From positions 1 through 33,248 of the forward strand of contig CAJUFP010000046.1 of NCBI GenBank assembly GCA_910585645.1: a stretch of 33,248 nt of DNA, given 5' to 3'. Numbering within the stretch: position 1 is the stretch's first letter; the number at the start of each line of letters is the position of its first letter. The notes beneath the pieces are model-generated. The model did no database searches and was not told the DNA's origin. It saw nothing but the letters and a program-made list of their open reading frames with translations. A program made the translations under genes and the position numbers. Source of the DNA: an uncultured Hungatella sp. (GTDB lineage: Bacteria > Bacillota > Clostridia > Lachnospirales > Lachnospiraceae). Of the stretch, positions 1 through 8,039 are shown piece after piece.

Positions 1-92
1 TACGTCAGATACACGCCGATGGCCATGATCCCCCAGATCAGGCCCTGGGCCGCCGCTCCCGGCAGAGCATTTATCAAACTCATAATCTCCAT
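1..92 (-). CDS. ABC transporter permease, N-terminal fragment
   Basis: Only the first 30 codons are in the window; the gene continues past position 1. The peptide opens MEIMSLINALPGAAAQGLIW and runs into a hydrophobic helix, as in inner-membrane permeases paired with PF04392-type substrate-binding proteins (the TrpX/TrpY-like amino-acid importer group). The start at 92 is preferred over the in-frame ATG at 83 because AGGAG lies about 7 bases upstream of it. The gene follows the substrate-binding lipoprotein on the same strand after a 216-bp hairpin-rich spacer, so it should form one importer with it; the ATPase would lie beyond the window. The permease assignment rests on a short fragment plus context, and the substrate is not determined. 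Confidence 0.7.
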   Translation of the reverse strand, partial: MEIMSLINALPGAAAQGLIWGIMAIGVYLT

Positions 93-139
93 AATCTTTC
101 TCCTAGTCCGTTATCCGTGATGCGTCTTCCAATTCCCAA

Positions 140-173
140 AAGGGCAGCAGGAAGTGACCTTCCCGCTGCTTTT
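140..173 (-). other. Strong hairpin between binding-protein and permease genes
   Basis: The two arms (140-154 and 159-173) pair over 15 positions with one A-C mismatch and two G-T pairs around the loop TGAC. An A-run opens one side and a T-run closes the other, so it resembles a terminator readable from either strand. In the minus-strand transcript it lies between the substrate-binding protein and the permease. It could act as a partial terminator or RNA-stabilising stem that keeps the binding protein more abundant than the permease. The structure is read from sequence; the function is inferred. Confidence 0.6.
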
Positions 174-174
174 C

Positions 175-203
175 GTTTCATAGGGAATTGCGTCCTATGA
201 AAC
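175..203. other. Perfect 10-bp inverted repeat
   Basis: GTTTCATAGG (175-184) and CCTATGAAAC (194-203) are exact reverse complements around a 9-base spacer. It lies one base from the hairpin at 140-173, in the same intergenic spacer. It could be an RNA stem or an operator; nothing distinguishes the two. Confidence 0.55.
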
Positions 204-244
204 AAAACCCTCCGGGTGACGCGCACTGCGCGCATAAGGAAAAT

Positions 245-295
245 GGCTGCTGTCGCAGCCGCGCCGCGGCGCGAGAGTCCGGCGATCCGGACTCT
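245..295. other. Cluster of three short palindromes 3' of the binding-protein gene
   Basis: Three consecutive perfect dyads occur: GGCTGC-TGTC-GCAGCC (245-260), GCGCCGCGGCGC (261-272), and AGAGTCCGG-CGAT-CCGGACTCT (274-295). The last begins 13 bases past the stop codon of the binding-protein gene and would form a 9-bp stem with a 4-base loop in its 3' untranslated RNA. There is no T-run on the minus-strand side, so it is not a standard intrinsic terminator. A role in RNA stability or attenuation is more likely, but inferred. Confidence 0.5.
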
Positions 296-308
296 TTGTT
301 TATCTCTC

Positions 309-1364
309 TTATTCTTCAATGGCCTCATATCCGTCCGGAATCTCTATCCCCAGAGACTCGCAGATGGTCTTGTTGTACTTCTTGGTAAACTGGGGCGCGT
401 ACTCAATGGGCATCTCGGAGATGTTGGCCTCGCCCTTTAAGATCTTGGCAGCCATTCTTCCGGTTCCCACGCCCAGGTCATAGTAGCTGATGGACAGGGT
501 GGCCACGCCGCAGCCCTTGCACATGCCCTCCTCGCCGGCGATAATGGGGATTCCCGCAGGACGGCAGATATTGTCGATGATCTCCGTGGCCGACGCCGCC
601 GTGTTGTCCGTGGGGATGTAGATCACGTCACTTTCGGAGGACGCCTTGGTGGCGATGGTGGACAGATCGTTGGAGTCGGAGAAGGAGTAGTATTCACAGG
701 TATATCCCATGCCCTCCAGGGCAGCCTTCACCGTGTCAACCTGGTACTGGGAGTTGGCCTCGGCAGAACAGTACAGAAGACCTACCTTCTTTGCGTCCGG
801 AAACAGCTCATTGAGCATGGCCGCCTGCTCGTCAAGGGGAGCCAAGTCGGAGGTTCCGGAGATGTTGCCGCCTACGGTGCCGTCAAACCCGTCGATTCCC
901 AGGGCCACACCGTACTCTGTGACAGAGGTTCCCAGAATGGGGATCTCATTGGTTCCCGCCTGGGCCGCCTGCAGCGCCGGCGTGGCGTTGGCCAGGATCA
1001 GGTCCACGTCCCCGGAAACGAAGTTGTTGATAATGGTGGAGCAGGTGTTGGAGTCGCCCTGAGCGTTCTGCTCGTCAAAAGTAACCGCGTCCCCCAGCTC
1101 CTCCTTCAGCGTATCCATAAATCCCTTGGTGGCCGCGTCCAGGGCGTCGTGCTGAACCAGCTGGCAGATGCCTACCTTGTAGGTCTTGCCGTCCGTTGCC
1201 TGGCTGTCGGAGGCGCCTCCGGCAGCGGCTGTTGTGGTGTCCGCCGCCGCGGTATCCCCGGCAGCTGTGGTCTCACTGCCTGTGTTTGAACCGGAGCAGC
1301 CTGCCATAGACAGAACCATGGCTCCGGCGAGAATCATAGAAAGTACCTTACCTGATTTTTTCAT
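309..1364 (-). CDS. ABC transporter substrate-binding lipoprotein (PF04392 type)
   Basis: 351 residues. It has a lipoprotein signal: a charged start, a hydrophobic stretch, and the lipobox LSMAGC with Cys23 as the lipidated residue. A Ser/Thr/Ala-rich linker (about 24-58) follows. The mature part begins TYKVGICQLVQHDALD and continues with the two-lobed fold typical of the TrpX-like group, including NATPALQAAQAGTNEIPILG near the middle. It should capture a small solute outside the membrane, plausibly an aromatic amino acid as for some family members, though the ligand cannot be read from sequence. It has its own promoter (1413-1441) and is followed by the permease, so it probably leads an importer operon. 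The ribosome site GGGAG is about 10 bases from the ATG, slightly far. Confidence in the family is high and in the ligand low. Confidence 0.9.
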   Translation of the reverse strand: MKKSGKVLSMILAGAMVLSMAGCSGSNTGSETTAAGDTAAADTTTAAAGGASDSQATDGKTYKVGICQLVQHDALDAATKGFMDTLKEELGDAVTFDEQNAQGDSNTCSTIINNFVSGDVDLILANATPALQAAQAGTNEIPILGTSVTEYGVALGIDGFDGTVGGNISGTSDLAPLDEQAAMLNELFPDAKKVGLLYCSAEANSQYQVDTVKAALEGMGYTCEYYSFSDSNDLSTIATKASSESDVIYIPTDNTAASATEIIDNICRPAGIPIIAGEEGMCKGCGVATLSISYYDLGVGTGRMAAKILKGEANISEMPIEYAPQFTKKYNKTICESLGIEIPDGYEAIEE

Positions 1365-1412
1365 AATACTTTGTCTCCCTTGCTGAAAATTGAATTTTTA
1401 AGTTCAGGAGAT

Positions 1413-1441
1413 ATCATACTACAAAATTCTTCGGGCGTCAA
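1413..1441 (-). promoter_or_regulatory. Sigma-A promoter of the ABC importer operon
   Basis: On the minus strand, TTGACG (1436-1441), a 17-base spacer and TATGAT (1413-1418) give a near-consensus promoter. It lies about 50 bases upstream of the start of the substrate-binding protein gene, so the leader is short and has no room for a T-box or riboswitch. Confidence 0.8.
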
Positions 1442-1507
1442 TCCTATGATGCTTTAAATTCCCATAAATTCAACGTGGTAAAGTGTTCCTTTTCCCAAAC
1501 ACCTCTA

Positions 1508-2497
1508 TTACAAGATCTCTCGGTATACCCGCAGCACATTTCCGTAGAATATAGCCTCGATCTCGGAGGGAGCAAACCCCTGCCGTCTCATCCCCTCCTC
1601 CAGAAGAGGCAGTTTCCCCGCGTCGCTGATCTCCAGACAGCCTCCGATCCCGTCAAAGTCAGACCCCAGCCCTACACAGCCGATCCCTCCGGTATTTGCC
1701 ATGTAGCGCATATGGCGGACCATATCATCGACAAGGCTAAGCTCTTTCTCACCGTTTTTCCAGTCATGCAAGAATGCCGGACAGTAATTAATGCCCGCCA
1801 CTCCGCCCCGCTCCCCAAGGCGGCGGATCATATCATCGGTTAAGTTTCTCGGATGACCGGCCAGAGCCCTTGCATTGGAATGGCTGGCCACAAAGGGCTT
1901 CGTGGTGTGGGAAAACACGTCCCAGATCCCCGCGTCCCCCAAATGGGAGATGTCAATGATCATCCCAAGACGCTCCATCTCCTCCAGAAATTCCACGCCT
2001 CTCTCTGTCAGTCCATGCTCTGTCTCGGCATAGCACCCTTTTTTAGCTCCCTCCGTCACGATCCGGTTAGGATACCCCAGTTCATTTGGAAAGTTCCAGG
2101 TAAGGGTCATCATCCTTACCCCCAGACGGTAAAAATCCCGCAGACAGGCCAGATTTCCCTGGCACACTCCGCCTTCCTCCAGCGTAAGCATGGCGGACAT
2201 ACGGCCCTCTTCCCGGTTTTTCTCGATATCCCCATAGGTTTTCACCACACCTATGAGATCGCTGTTAGCCTCCATCTCCTGATAAAAGGTGTCAATCATC
2301 TCCATGGCACATTCAAAAGGCCGCTCCGTATTGCCCAGGTGGACAAACATGGCAAAGTTCTGAAGGCCGTAGCCTCCTTTTTTCATCTTCTCAAGATCCA
2401 GGTGAAGGGAGTTGGAGCGGAGGGAAGTATGTCCTCCATCCTTATGATCTTTGTAGATCTCCCAGATCGTATCACAGTGCATATCCGCTGCTCTCAT
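1508..2497 (-). CDS. Membrane-dipeptidase family (M19) metallopeptidase
   Basis: 329 residues, a normal length for peptidase family M19 (renal dipeptidase fold, PF01244), which hydrolyses dipeptides with a di-zinc centre. The expected ligands are visible: His7 and Asp9 in DMHCDT, Glu108 in LTLEEGG, His185 in DISHLG and His206 in SHSNAR. No signal peptide or membrane segment is present, so the enzyme is probably cytoplasmic. Ribosome site GGAGG lies 6 bases before the ATG. It starts 43 bases after the radA stop and is probably the last gene of the gntR-mcsA-mcsB-clpC-X-radA operon. A stress operon ending in a dipeptidase could help recycle peptides from ClpC-dependent proteolysis; that link is inference. 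Confidence 0.9.
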   Translation of the reverse strand: MRAADMHCDTIWEIYKDHKDGGHTSLRSNSLHLDLEKMKKGGYGLQNFAMFVHLGNTERPFECAMEMIDTFYQEMEANSDLIGVVKTYGDIEKNREEGRMSAMLTLEEGGVCQGNLACLRDFYRLGVRMMTLTWNFPNELGYPNRIVTEGAKKGCYAETEHGLTERGVEFLEEMERLGMIIDISHLGDAGIWDVFSHTTKPFVASHSNARALAGHPRNLTDDMIRRLGERGGVAGINYCPAFLHDWKNGEKELSLVDDMVRHMRYMANTGGIGCVGLGSDFDGIGGCLEISDAGKLPLLEEGMRRQGFAPSEIEAIFYGNVLRVYREIL

Positions 2498-2540
2498 CGG
2501 TAACCTCCAGCCTTTTCTTTTATGTTTATGGTCAGCCGTC

Positions 2541-3908
2541 CTATAAAATGCTGATGGCTTCCCTGACGTTTCTCACCCCGATCAGGCGGATCTTCCCTGT
2601 ATCTTTCATCTTATCCACACAGATCCCAGGCAGAATACACGTCTCAAAGCCCAGCTTTGCCGCTTCGCTGACCCTCTGATCCGCCATGGACACTGCCCGG
2701 ACCTCGCCGGAAAGTCCTACTTCCCCGAACACAATGGTCTTCTCATCCACAGGCCTGTCCTTTAAACTGGACACCAGAGCCAGAATGATCGCCAGATCCA
2801 GCGCCGGCTCGTTCATCTTCATGCCGCCCGCGATGTTCACATAGGCGTCATACCTGGACATCTCGTAATGGCACCGCTTCTCAAGGACTGCCATAAGGAG
2901 ATTGACCCGGTTATAGTCCGTCCCTGCCGCCGTCCGCCTGGGAATCCCCAGGTTGGTCTGCGTCACCAGGGCCTGAACCTCCAAAAGGATGGGTCTGGTT
3001 CCCTCCATGGCGCAGGCCACCACAGCCCCCGACGCGCCTTTTGGTCTTCCGTCCAACATAAACTCCGAAGGGTTCTCCACCTCCACAAGCCCCTGCTCCC
3101 GCATCTCAAAAACACCGATCTCATTGGTGGAGCCAAACCGGTTCTTCACTCCCCGCAGGATGCGGTAGGAGGCGTGGCGGTCCCCCTCAAAATAGAGGAC
3201 TGTATCCACCATATGCTCTAACACCCTGGGCCCGGCCACCACGCCCTCCTTGGTCACATGGCCTACAATAAAGATGGTGATCCCCTCCCCTTTGGCGATC
3301 TGCATCAGCAGATTTGTGGACTCCCGCACCTGACTGACGCTTCCCGGGGCGGAGGAGATCTCCTCCCGGTACATGGTCTGAATGGAGTCTATGATCACAA
3401 TATCCGGCTTTTCCTCTGTGATGGTATCCTGAATGTGATCCAGGCTTGTCTCGCACAAAAATTTCAGATCCCCGGCCATGGATCCGATCCGGTTGGCCCG
3501 AAGTTTGATCTGCTTTAGGGATTCCTCCCCGGATATGTAGAGAACCTTCTGTCCCACTGCGGACAAGTTGCCGCACACCTGTAAAAGCAGCGTGGACTTT
3601 CCGATACCCGGATCGCCGCCTACCAGCACCAAAGACCCTGCCACCACGCCGCCGCCCAGCACCCGGTCCAACTCCCCAAAACCGGTGGTGACCCTGTCCT
3701 TCTCCTCAATGGAGATCTCCGACAGCCGGGCAGGACGGCTCTTTGTCAGAGGCGTCTGCCGCCCTGACGGGGAGGACGGACTTTTTTTCCCCACAGGCTC
3801 CTCCACCATGGTATTCCACTCCTTGCAGGCCGGACACTGTCCTACCCACTTTGGAGACTCGTATCCACATTCTTTGCAGAAAAACGCGGTTGTTTTCGCT
3901 TTTGCCAT
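2541..3908 (-). CDS. radA: DNA repair protein RadA
   Basis: 455 residues from the start chosen here. RadA (Sms) is a RecA-like hexameric helicase that drives branch migration during recombination. Domains in order: a C4 zinc finger (Cys11, Cys14, Cys25, Cys28), a RecA-type ATPase with Walker A GGDPGIGKS (97-105), the RadA signature KNRFG, and a C-terminal Lon-like domain containing NIAGGMKMNEPALDLA. A longer reading frame extends upstream to 4001, but it would overlap the preceding gene, and the zinc finger in RadA proteins sits right at the N terminus, so MAKAKTTAFF at 3908 is the better start. The ribosome site (AGAGG) is rather far upstream. RadA commonly follows clpC in Firmicutes stress operons; here a small unknown gene lies between them. 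Confidence 0.95.
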   Translation of the reverse strand: MAKAKTTAFFCKECGYESPKWVGQCPACKEWNTMVEEPVGKKSPSSPSGRQTPLTKSRPARLSEISIEEKDRVTTGFGELDRVLGGGVVAGSLVLVGGDPGIGKSTLLLQVCGNLSAVGQKVLYISGEESLKQIKLRANRIGSMAGDLKFLCETSLDHIQDTITEEKPDIVIIDSIQTMYREEISSAPGSVSQVRESTNLLMQIAKGEGITIFIVGHVTKEGVVAGPRVLEHMVDTVLYFEGDRHASYRILRGVKNRFGSTNEIGVFEMREQGLVEVENPSEFMLDGRPKGASGAVVACAMEGTRPILLEVQALVTQTNLGIPRRTAAGTDYNRVNLLMAVLEKRCHYEMSRYDAYVNIAGGMKMNEPALDLAIILALVSSLKDRPVDEKTIVFGEVGLSGEVRAVSMADQRVSEAAKLGFETCILPGICVDKMKDTGKIRLIGVRNVREAISIL

Positions 3909-3987
3909 ATAGTGTTCTATCCTCTCTTGATCAATACTGCTTTCCGTTACAGAGAGCCAGGTCCTTTGGGGATCACAACAGCACCCC

Positions 3988-4401
3988 CTACTTCTTCTCA
4001 ATCCTCACCTTCACAGCCGTTCCCTCATTTAATTCCACACTGACGTTCAGTTTGCCGCCCATGTTGGTGGTCATATCCCCTGCGGACACTCCGTCCACAG
4101 TCACGCTGTACTGGGCGTCATCCTCCAGCTGAACGGTGATCTGCACATCCTTATCCCCCTCAACCAGAAACTCCACGCCCCAGTCCGCGGCCATAAACCC
4201 GCTGACAGCCGTTCCCGGAACCGATTCATACACAAACATTCCGTTGCGTTCCAGCTTGGTGATCTCGCTGAATGTCTTTACCTTGTACAGGTCTCCCCGG
4301 CACTCAAAATTGTCCTTCTTGGCCTTCTTTCCCAGCTTGTGGTTTCCAAAACTGATACTTCCGTCTGCCTCTGCGCGAACCAATTCTTCAATCACTGACA
4401 T
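3988..4401 (-). CDS. Conserved small protein of unknown function between clpC and radA
   Basis: 137 residues, acidic overall, with no signal peptide, membrane helix or cysteine pair that would suggest an enzyme or secretion (one Cys only, in NFECRGD). The N-terminal third (MSVIEELVRAEADGSISFGN) looks alpha-then-beta. The C-terminal half (about 75-137) is a run of alternating beta strands ending KLNVSVELNEGTAVKVRIEKK. Related short proteins in Lachnospiraceae genomes are, as I recall, sometimes labelled endosialidase-like; I see no support for that activity. A strong AGGAGG lies 8 bases before the start. It lies in the stress operon after clpC, with a hairpin-containing gap of about 100 bases before it. 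A ClpC adaptor or substrate would be a testable idea, but it is only inference. Confidence 0.8.
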   Translation of the reverse strand: MSVIEELVRAEADGSISFGNHKLGKKAKKDNFECRGDLYKVKTFSEITKLERNGMFVYESVPGTAVSGFMAADWGVEFLVEGDKDVQITVQLEDDAQYSVTVDGVSAGDMTTNMGGKLNVSVELNEGTAVKVRIEKK

Positions 4402-4445
4402 AACTCTTCCTCCTGGTATTTTTATGATGCTTATCTTTATGTGCC

Positions 4446-4489
4446 GGATCCCGGGAACCTGATCCTGCCAGGTCCCCTGATCCAGGCAG
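4446..4489 (-). other. Hairpin-forming spacer between clpC and the next gene
   Basis: The clpC-downstream gap holds competing short stems: GGATC (4446-4450) with GATCC (4461-4465), and CTGCC (4465-4469) with GGCAG (4485-4489). CCTGATCC occurs twice in the same stretch. There is no T-run on the minus strand, so this is probably not a terminator. It may mark mRNA processing or partial attenuation between clpC and the small gene. Confidence 0.4.
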
Positions 4490-4503
4490 TAGGGGTGATA
4501 CCG

Positions 4504-6969
4504 CTACCCCTGCTCTTGCAGCTGTCTTGACGCGAACAAAAGACCTTCCTCGCCTTTTGCCACCTCCACCTGGTCGCCCTCCTTTACCGTCCCGTCCAGG
4601 ATCTCCTCGGCAAGCTTATCCTCCACCATGCTCTGGATCGTCCTTCTAAGGGGCCTTGCTCCGTACTTGGCGTCATACCCCTTATCGATCAGGTACTCCC
4701 GGCTCTCCTCCGACACATGGAGCGTGATGCCCATCTGCTGTTTTGTCCTCTTGTTGATGGTCTTTAACATGATGGACACGATCTCTTTCATGTTCTCCTT
4801 GTTCAGCGGATGGAACACCATCACCTCGTCGATCCGGTTGATAAATTCCGGCTTAAAGATCCTCTTAACTTCCTCCATAACCCGGTCCTTCATAAACCGG
4901 TAGTTCTCCTGCTCGTCATCCACAGAAGTGAATCCCAGACGCTTGGGAGAGATAATGCTCTCCGCCCCCGCGTTGGAGGTCATAATAAGGATGGTATTTT
5001 TAAAATCGATCTTCCTCCCCTGAGCGTCGGTCACATGGCCGTCGTCCAGAACCTGGAGAAGGATATTAAACACATCCGGGTGGGCTTTCTCGATCTCGTC
5101 AAACAAGATCACCGAATAGGGGTTCCTGCGCACCTTCTCGCTTAACTGTCCGCCCTCGTCATACCCCACGTACCCTGGAGGGGAACCGATCATCTTGGAG
5201 ACGCTGTGCTTTTCCATATACTCCGACATGTCCACTCGTATGAGGGCGCTCTCCGTGCCGAACATGGCCTCTGCCAAAGCCTTGCACAGCTCTGTCTTGC
5301 CAACTCCCGTTGGCCCCAAAAACAGGAAAGAGCCAATGGGACGTCTGGGGTCTTTCAGTCCCACTCGACCCCGGCGGATCGCCTTGGCCACCGCAGTGAC
5401 CGCCTCGTCCTGGCCTACAACCCTCTCATGAAGGATGGACTCCAGCTTTTTAAGCCGCTCCGACTCCTCCTCCTCTAACTTCTTTACCGGGATCTTGGTC
5501 CAGCCGGAAACCACGTCGGCAATCTCGTTCTCCCCGACCACCAGTCTGCGGCTGACCTTTTCCTTCTGCCATTTGTCCCGGGCCTTCTCGATCTTTTCCC
5601 GCCTCTTCTGCTGCTTCTTTTTGATCTCCCCGGCTTTCTCGTATGCTTCCGCCTTGATGGCCGCCTCCTTCTGCTTCTCCAGGGCAGCGATCTCCCGCTC
5701 CAGATCCCCGATCTGGGCCGGCTCCACAAAATTGGTCAGACGCAGCTTGGAGGAGGCCTCGTCGATTAAGTCAATGGCCTTATCCGGCAGAAAACGATCG
5801 TTGATATATCGGGCGGACAGCTTCACCGCCGCCTTCAGGGCTTCGTCGGTGATCGTCACATTATGATGCTTCTCATAATGGCCCCGAAGGCCTTTTAAGA
5901 TCTCGTAGGTCTCGTCCTCCGACGGCTCTTCCACCGTCACCGGCTGAAACCGCCGCTCCAGGGCGGAATCCTTCTCAATATATTTTCGGTACTCCTCAAT
6001 GGTGGTGGCCCCGATCAGCTGCAGTTCCCCTCTGGCCAGAGAGGGCTTCAGGATGTTGGAGGCGTCCAGGGCGCCCTCGGCCCCTCCGGCGCCGATGATG
6101 GTGTGGATCTCGTCAATGAACAGCAGAACGTCCCCGTTCTCCATAACCTCTGACAGGACCCGCTTGATGCGCTCCTCAAACTCGCCCCGATATTTTGATC
6201 CCGCCACCATGCCGGACAGATCAAGGGTCACTACCCTCTTGTCCGCAATGGTCTCCGGGATATTGCCGGCAGCGATCATCTGGGCTAACCCCTCCACCAC
6301 AGCGGTCTTTCCCACCCCTGGCTCGCCCATAAGGCAGGGATTATTCTTGGTCCGGCGGCTTAAGATCTGGATCACCCTCTGGATCTCCGTCTCCCGCCCA
6401 ATAACCGGGTCCAGCTTCCCCTCCCTGGCAAGGGCTGTCAGATCCCTGCTGTAGCGGTCCAGCACAGGCGTAGCCGCCTTTCCCTTGGCTCCTTTGCCTG
6501 CAGGGATGTCGTCCCGCCCCGCGGCCGCGTCCTCCCCCATGGCGGACAGCACATCCACATAGAGCCGCTGGATGCTGATGCCCATGGTGTTCAGCAGCCT
6601 GGAGGCCACGCAGTCATTTTCCCGGATGATGGCTATGAGAATGTGTTCCGTGCCGATGAGGGGCGCTTTAAACCGCACCGCCTCACGGTAACTGTTCTCG
6701 ATCACCCTCCTGGCGCTGGGCGTGTAAGTGTTCTGATCTGCCGTGCGCACCGTCTGGTTGGGGGTAATGAGCTGGCTTACCAGCTCCATCACCTTATCCA
6801 CCTTGACCCCGCACTCGTCCAGGACCCGGCCCGCCACCCCGGTTCCCTCCTGTAAAAGGCCGATGAGCAGATGCTCCGTGCCAATATAGTTGTGGCCCAA
6901 TGTCTCCGCCGCATCTACTGCCAGGCTGATAGCCTCCCTGGCTTTTGCAGTGAAACGATCATCTATCAT
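4504..6969 (-). CDS. clpC: ClpC, AAA+ unfoldase of the ClpCP protease
   Basis: 821 residues, full length for ClpC. It unfolds proteins and feeds them to ClpP, taking arginine-phosphorylated and adaptor-bound substrates. Visible domains: double Clp-N repeat (about 1-145), first AAA+ module with Walker A GEPGVGKT (215-222) and Walker B LLFIDE (282-287), a middle coiled coil/UVR-like segment (about 420-475), and a second AAA+ module with Walker A GPTGVGKT (552-559). A loop with RLGFTS near 710 supplies the hydrophobic-Gly-Phe element that docks ClpP. Ribosome site GAGGAGG is 8 bases before the ATG. The gene follows mcsB after 32 bases in the operon gntR-mcsA-mcsB-clpC. No ClpP gene is in the window. 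Confidence 0.97.
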   Translation of the reverse strand: MIDDRFTAKAREAISLAVDAAETLGHNYIGTEHLLIGLLQEGTGVAGRVLDECGVKVDKVMELVSQLITPNQTVRTADQNTYTPSARRVIENSYREAVRFKAPLIGTEHILIAIIRENDCVASRLLNTMGISIQRLYVDVLSAMGEDAAAGRDDIPAGKGAKGKAATPVLDRYSRDLTALAREGKLDPVIGRETEIQRVIQILSRRTKNNPCLMGEPGVGKTAVVEGLAQMIAAGNIPETIADKRVVTLDLSGMVAGSKYRGEFEERIKRVLSEVMENGDVLLFIDEIHTIIGAGGAEGALDASNILKPSLARGELQLIGATTIEEYRKYIEKDSALERRFQPVTVEEPSEDETYEILKGLRGHYEKHHNVTITDEALKAAVKLSARYINDRFLPDKAIDLIDEASSKLRLTNFVEPAQIGDLEREIAALEKQKEAAIKAEAYEKAGEIKKKQQKRREKIEKARDKWQKEKVSRRLVVGENEIADVVSGWTKIPVKKLEEEESERLKKLESILHERVVGQDEAVTAVAKAIRRGRVGLKDPRRPIGSFLFLGPTGVGKTELCKALAEAMFGTESALIRVDMSEYMEKHSVSKMIGSPPGYVGYDEGGQLSEKVRRNPYSVILFDEIEKAHPDVFNILLQVLDDGHVTDAQGRKIDFKNTILIMTSNAGAESIISPKRLGFTSVDDEQENYRFMKDRVMEEVKRIFKPEFINRIDEVMVFHPLNKENMKEIVSIMLKTINKRTKQQMGITLHVSEESREYLIDKGYDAKYGARPLRRTIQSMVEDKLAEEILDGTVKEGDQVEVAKGEEGLLFASRQLQEQG

Positions 6970-7001
6970 ATATGGTTCCTCCTCGATTCTTCCATTCCGG
7001 G

Positions 7002-8039
7002 CTACCCCTCTGAAAGTTCCGGCAGCTCGCCCCGCAGATAGGCTGCCCTGGCTCCGTCCAGCTCCCCCTTGTCAAGGGGCCTGTCGGAAAGCTTCTGTAA
7101 ATTAGCCGTCTGGATTCCCAGCATCAGCCGGAACACGGAACAAGGTTCCCCAGGTTTTATGAGCCCGTCGCAGATTCCGGTCATGATCTGGGATAAAAAG
7201 GTCATGGCGTCTTTCATGGAAAGCCTTCTGGCATATTTCAGCACGCCGTAGGACTTATACACCTCGTCCTCCAGCTGTGGACCATGGCTGGCAAGGCTCA
7301 TCTCCCGGATCTGCCTTTCCTGGTCGTCCAGCTGGGCGGCCACCTTTGCCACCAGGTCTGTCAGCTCTTTCTCCGTCCGGCCCATGGTCTTCTGATTAGA
7401 GATCTCGTAGAGGGAGCCATAATTCTCCCGCCCCTCCCCGTACATGCCCCGGATGCTGACGCCGATCCTGCCCATGTCATTGAGCATGGACGGAAATTTC
7501 TTCCCCATGGACAAGGTGGGCAGATGCACGATGGCCGTTGCCCTGAGTCCGGTGCCCACATTGGTGGGGAAAGAGGTCAGGTATCCGTACTTCTCGTCAA
7601 AGGCATAGGAAAACCTGGCGTTGATGTAGTCGTCCAGCTTATCCGCCGTCTTTAAGGACTCCCCAAGGCCCAGGCCCGGGGACCAAACCTGGATCCGGAT
7701 GTGATCCAAACCGTTTAAGATCAGGCTGATATCCTCTTCCCTGGTGATCAAAATGGACATGGGGGCTTTCCGGTCCAGAAGCGAAGGGCTTAAGATCTGC
7801 CTCTCCTTTAAGGCCCTCCGGTCCAGCTCGCTTAATTCATCCAGGCAGGCGGCCTCATAGTCCCGGCCGTCCATGTCCCCCAGATCCCCAAGGCCCTGGC
7901 TTAAACGGGCCAGCATCTCCTTCCCGTCCTCCTGGGACAGCTTTGACGGAAACGGGTACTCTGACAGGTTGCGGGCCAGGCGTATCCTGCTGCACACGAT
8001 ATTCCCTCCATCCGGTACCTGTTCAAACCACTTAAGCAT
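7002..8039 (-). CDS. mcsB: Protein arginine kinase McsB
   Basis: 345 residues from the start chosen. McsB uses an ATP:guanido phosphotransferase fold to phosphorylate arginines and mark proteins for ClpCP. Family motifs are present: CSRIRLARNLSEYPFP near the N terminus, RATAIVHLPTL and SIRGMYGEG in the middle. The start MLKWFEQVPDGGNIV at 8039 overlaps the mcsA stop by 8 bases, with GGAAGG just upstream, implying coupled translation; the longer frame to 8111 would run deep into mcsA. At the C terminus, where McsB proteins carry the phosphoarginine-sensing motif RDxxRA, this protein reads LDGARA, so the first arginine appears replaced by leucine. Allosteric control may therefore be weakened. 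That alignment was made by eye. Confidence 0.95.
   Translation of the reverse strand: MLKWFEQVPDGGNIVCSRIRLARNLSEYPFPSKLSQEDGKEMLARLSQGLGDLGDMDGRDYEAACLDELSELDRRALKERQILSPSLLDRKAPMSILITREEDISLILNGLDHIRIQVWSPGLGLGESLKTADKLDDYINARFSYAFDEKYGYLTSFPTNVGTGLRATAIVHLPTLSMGKKFPSMLNDMGRIGVSIRGMYGEGRENYGSLYEISNQKTMGRTEKELTDLVAKVAAQLDDQERQIREMSLASHGPQLEDEVYKSYGVLKYARRLSMKDAMTFLSQIMTGICDGLIKPGEPCSVFRLMLGIQTANLQKLSDRPLDKGELDGARAAYLRGELPELSEG

Noticed and set aside
3909..4001. Longer start for RadA at 4001
   Set aside because: It would overlap the preceding gene and push the N-terminal zinc finger away from the N terminus, unlike other RadA proteins.
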